Shown here: piece after piece, positions 5,186 to 7,677 of the stretch
Numbering within the stretch: the stretch's first letter is position 1
How the letters are laid out: every line of letters starts with the position of its first letter
Origin: an uncultured Prevotella sp.
GTDB lineage: Bacteria > Bacteroidota > Bacteroidia > Bacteroidales > Bacteroidaceae
Reading direction: 5' to 3'
DNA: 7,677 nt
Assembly (NCBI GenBank): GCA_934196725.1
Contig: CAKPWR010000088.1
Coordinates: 1-7,677 of the forward strand
The notes under the pieces: generated by a model
Seen by the model: the letters and a program-made list of their open reading frames with translations, nothing else
Database searches by the model: none
Told to the model about the DNA's origin: nothing
Made by a program: the position numbers and the translations under genes

Positions 5186-6565
5186 CTATTCTTCCAATGC
5201 CTTGATTTGCTTCTTCGGAGTAACCCCGAGACCTTTCAGGCTTTCCACCCTGCGCATAACGTTGCCGCTTCCATCGTAAAGCTGCTTCCTTGCCTTATCA
5301 AAGGTTCCAGAAAGACGGGAAATCAAATCGCCGATGCCGGTGAAGGTATCTTCGAAAGTCGCCACCTTATCATATAGGTCGGCTGCCGTCTTCACGATTT
5401 TTTCCACGTTCTTGTTCTGACGGTCATACTGCCAGAGGTTATACGCCAGCTGGAGTGCCATGAGCAAATTACTTGGGGAAATGATGATAATCTTCTTCTG
5501 ATAAGCATATCGGCTGAGGTCAGGCTGCTGCTTCATGGCAGCGATATAGCTGGTTTCATTCGGTATGAACATCAGGACAAAACCGATGGCATCATCCACC
5601 AGTTTGGAATAATCCTTCTCGGCAAGTTCATCGATATGCTTACGGACACTGAGGGCATGCGCCTTCATCAACCGATCGCGTTCCTCATCATTCTCTGCAG
5701 CCAGGGCATCGGTATAAGCGGTGAGCGAAACCTTGGAATCTATCACCACGCTTCTGCCCTCCGGGAATCGCACGATGACATCGGGACGGAAGTTCTTGCC
5801 GTTCTCATCCTTGGTATTTTCCTGGATAAAGAACTCCTCGTCCCTACGAAGACCGCTGTTCTCCAGGATAGTTTCCAGCACCATCTCGCCCCAGTCGCCC
5901 TGCATCTTGCTGTCGCCCTTCAATGCCTTGGTGAGGTTGGCGGCATCGGAACCAATCTTCGATGTCTGCTCCTTCAAGCTGGATACAGTCTGCTGCTGTT
6001 CCTGCTGGAAGAGTTTCATCGTGGCTTCGAAGGTATTCTGAAGTTCCTTCTTGTTCACTTCGTTCTGTGTCTTGCTCTCCTCTACCGATTTCTTGAAATC
6101 TGCGAATTGCTCCTTGATTGGTTTCAGAAGCTCGTCCATCTGAAGTCGGTTGTTTTCCTGCAAGGCAGATTGCTTGACTGCGAGCTGTTCTGCCGCCACC
6201 CGCTGCTGCTCGATGGTCATTCGATGCATCTCCTGCTTCAGGTTTTCGAGTTTCTGTGCCCACTGCTGGTCGCTTTCCGCCCGGAGTTTGGCGGCATACT
6301 GCCGCTCGCTCTCCATCTGAGCTTTTAAGGATTGAACCTCAGAAGCATGAGAATCCTTCAGTCCTTGAACTTCTATAGCATGAGATTGTTTTAAGCATTC
6401 AACCTCGGAAGCATGATGCTGGTTGCTCTGTTCAATGTTAGCCTGCAGCACCTGAGCCTTCGCTACAAGCTGCGTTTTCTCCTCACCCGCCTTCTTGGCT
6501 TCCATCAATTTGCCCACGAAGAAGCCGATGACAAGACCAATGACTATTCCTATTATTATTTCCAT
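5186..6565 (-). CDS. rmuC: RmuC family DNA recombination protein
   Basis: RmuC homologue, 459 residues from the ATG at 6565. The name comes from E. coli mutants with raised recombination at inverted repeats; the precise activity is not settled. Domains: one N-terminal membrane anchor MEIIIGIVIGLVIGFFVG (1-18), a long charged coiled coil (about 20-200), then the RmuC core (about 205-430). The core shows KGDSKMQGDWGEMVLE (216-231), RPDVIVRFPEG (260-270) and VVIDSKVSL (273-281). D262 and D276-S-K278 with E227 fit the nuclease-like PD-(D/E)XK fold assigned to the family. The frame is open upstream to a TTG at 6643, but that lies in the predicted promoter and would put 26 non-anchor residues ahead of the membrane segment, so ATG 6565 is preferred. 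Residues 51-83 are three tandem 11-residue repeats. It is probably monocistronic, with its own promoter and GH3 terminated upstream; I see no clean terminator after its stop. Confidence 0.95.
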   Translation of the reverse strand: MEIIIGIVIGLVIGFFVGKLMEAKKAGEEKTQLVAKAQVLQANIEQSNQHHASEVECLKQSHAIEVQGLKDSHASEVQSLKAQMESERQYAAKLRAESDQQWAQKLENLKQEMHRMTIEQQRVAAEQLAVKQSALQENNRLQMDELLKPIKEQFADFKKSVEESKTQNEVNKKELQNTFEATMKLFQQEQQQTVSSLKEQTSKIGSDAANLTKALKGDSKMQGDWGEMVLETILENSGLRRDEEFFIQENTKDENGKNFRPDVIVRFPEGRSVVIDSKVSLTAYTDALAAENDEERDRLMKAHALSVRKHIDELAEKDYSKLVDDAIGFVLMFIPNETSYIAAMKQQPDLSRYAYQKKIIIISPSNLLMALQLAYNLWQYDRQNKNVEKIVKTAADLYDKVATFEDTFTGIGDLISRLSGTFDKARKQLYDGSGNVMRRVESLKGLGVTPKKQIKALEE

Positions 6566-6612
6566 TATCTTTGTTTTAAATGATTCTATAAATCTGCAAA
6601 AAAAATGTTTTG

Positions 6613-6644
6613 CAAAATTAATGTTTTCAAAACATAACACCAAA
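6613..6644 (-). promoter_or_regulatory. rmuC promoter (TTTG-N20-TAATTTTG)
   Basis: On the minus strand TTTG (6641-6644) is followed after 20 bp by TAATTTTG (6613-6620), a close match to the Bacteroidota -33/-7 consensus and spacing. Predicted transcription starts near 6605, giving a leader of about 40 nt to the ATG at 6565. This excludes initiation at the upstream TTG (6643). Confidence 0.65.
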
Positions 6645-6699
6645 CATCATGGGGGATTCTTGTAGATATTTAACTCTTCTTTATTTAACTAAGCAAACA

Positions 6700-6731
6700 A
6701 AAAGAGCGCACCACTAAAGGCACGCTCTTTT
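6700..6731 (-). terminator. Rho-independent terminator of the GH3 gene
   Basis: AAAAGAGCG (6700-6708) pairs with CGCTCTTTT (6723-6731). On the minus-strand RNA the stem extends inward through two G-U wobbles and two G-C pairs, leaving a short loop; on the plus strand the wobble positions are mismatches. A T-rich tract follows on the minus strand. It lies 20 bp after the GH3 stop and ends that transcript before the rmuC promoter. Confidence 0.85.
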
Positions 6732-6750
6732 CTAAAACTCTTTATATTCT

Positions 6751-7677
6751 TTATCGATTGGCAGATTGCCATTGATAAGTATCAGTACAATGGATATCGG
6801 CATTCTGGTCGGCAATCATCAACTTGAAATCACCTTCCTCCAATCTCCATTTGCCATCCCAACCTACAAAAGCCAAGTCGTCTGCCTTTAATTCGAAGGT
6901 CACGGTCTTGGTTTCGCCCGGCTGAATCTCTATCTTATCGAAAGCACGGAGACGACGACCATCTGGCACCATGCTGGCGATGAGGTCGCTGCTGAACAGG
7001 AGGACACTCTCCTTGCCTGCCACCTTGCCCGTGTTCTTCACATCCACGCTCACCTTGATGATGTCGCCGTGGCGGAAATCAGACTGGGAAACCTTCAGGT
7101 TGCTATATTTGTAAGAGGTGTAGCTCAAACCATATCCGAAGCCCCACTGCTGGGTAATCTTCGCATTGTAATCGTAAGCACCTTCCATCGTACCCACCTC
7201 CTCACTCTTCTTGAAGTCGTAGTTGGCGAGCGAATTAATTTCCTTTGGATAGGTGTAAGGCATCTTGCCACTGAAGTTTGACTTGCCCGATACCAAGTTT
7301 ACCAAGGCATCACCGCCCATGTTGCCAGGGATAAGGATATCGATGATGCCCTGTGCCAATGGTTCGATGTCGGCGATGAGACGAGGACGACCTTCATTCA
7401 GCACCAAGATGACAGGCTTGCCTGTATGAGCCAAAGCCTTGACCAAATTACGCTGGTTCTCTGAGAGCCAAAGGTCGGTCAGGTTGCCCGGAGTCTCGGT
7501 ATAGGAGTTCTCGCCAATGCAAGCCACAATGACGTCAGCATCCTTCGCTGCAGCCACAGCCCCGAGAATCTGAGGTTCGTTCTCCTCCCAATACTTACCT
7601 TTCTCATTATAGGTAACACCCTGGTTCAAGATAACATTCTCCTTGCCATACTCATTACAGAATGCCTCATAGATGGT
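6751..7677 (-). CDS. Glycoside hydrolase family 3 enzyme, C-terminal part (5' end outside window)
   Basis: The last 308 residues of a GH3 beta-glucosidase/exo-beta-glucanase. The frame stays open to the window edge ([16 protein letters not shown] precedes the first near-start codon, a TTG at 7629), so the true start and the catalytic nucleophile domain lie outside. Visible, numbered from the edge: the GH3 C-terminal domain (1 to about 150) with [14 protein letters not shown] (52-65), NEGRPRLI (94-101), GNMGGDAL (118-125) and GKMPYTYP (137-144); the linker signature [10 protein letters not shown] (178-187); and a fibronectin III-like domain (about 205-291). The YTET segment resembles the acid/base loop of barley ExoI-type GH3 enzymes, which makes E61 the likely acid/base (inference). 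It would release glucose or similar sugars from non-reducing ends of beta-linked oligosaccharides, probably in the periplasm, though the signal peptide is not visible. Complete at its 3' end, followed by its own terminator. Confidence 0.93.
   Translation of the reverse strand, partial: TIYEAFCNEYGKENVILNQGVTYNEKGKYWEENEPQILGAVAAAKDADVIVACIGENSYTETPGNLTDLWLSENQRNLVKALAHTGKPVILVLNEGRPRLIADIEPLAQGIIDILIPGNMGGDALVNLVSGKSNFSGKMPYTYPKEINSLANYDFKKSEEVGTMEGAYDYNAKITQQWGFGYGLSYTSYKYSNLKVSQSDFRHGDIIKVSVDVKNTGKVAGKESVLLFSSDLIASMVPDGRRLRAFDKIEIQPGETKTVTFELKADDLAFVGWDGKWRLEEGDFKLMIADQNADIHCTDTYQWQSANR

Noticed and set aside
5636..6328. 230-codon plus-strand Leu-rich open frame inside rmuC
   Set aside because: It is antisense to the rmuC coiled coil and nuclease-like core; its Leu/Phe/His-rich composition is the mirror of Gln/Glu/Lys codons.

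Overview
The window looks like chromosomal DNA from a gut-type Bacteroidota, most like Prevotella/Segatella. The evidence is the protein flavour (a Bacteroidota-style UxuB and UxuA, an ExoI-like GH3 glycosidase, and an AAA ATPase/DUF234 protein), the AT-rich gaps, and three upstream boxes that fit the Bacteroidota -7 consensus TAnnTTTG. The genus is inferred; no rRNA or marker gene is present.

All clear genes lie on the minus strand. From right to left in transcription order they are: the C-terminal 308 residues of a GH3 beta-glucosidase-type enzyme (6751-7677, runs off the right edge) with its terminator (6700-6731); rmuC (5186-6565) with a good promoter that sets its start; uxuB (3332-4921) and uxuA (2027-3298), an operon 33 bp apart with two tandem dyads at the predicted transcription start and a terminator at 1921-1959; then a stand-alone AAA ATPase with a C-terminal DUF234/PD-(D/E)XK nuclease-like domain (328-1758). 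At the far left are a possible 12-codon tail of a plus-strand gene (1-39) and a bidirectional terminator-like hairpin (148-188).

Functionally, UxuB reduces D-fructuronate to D-mannonate and UxuA dehydrates mannonate to 2-keto-3-deoxygluconate, so the operon handles glucuronate from plant or host polysaccharides. The GH3 enzyme would trim beta-linked oligosaccharides, a related but separately transcribed task. RmuC is a housekeeping protein linked to DNA recombination and stability.

The least ordinary part is the left 2 kb. The ATPase gene has four perfect copies of an 11-bp motif (TTATTGGCTAA) in strictly alternating orientation upstream of and overlapping its promoter. It is followed by a GC-rich palindromic repeat cluster with a G9 run, and it is bracketed by two arrays of the same 7-bp tandem repeat. 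I see no CRISPR array, tRNA, rRNA or transposase.
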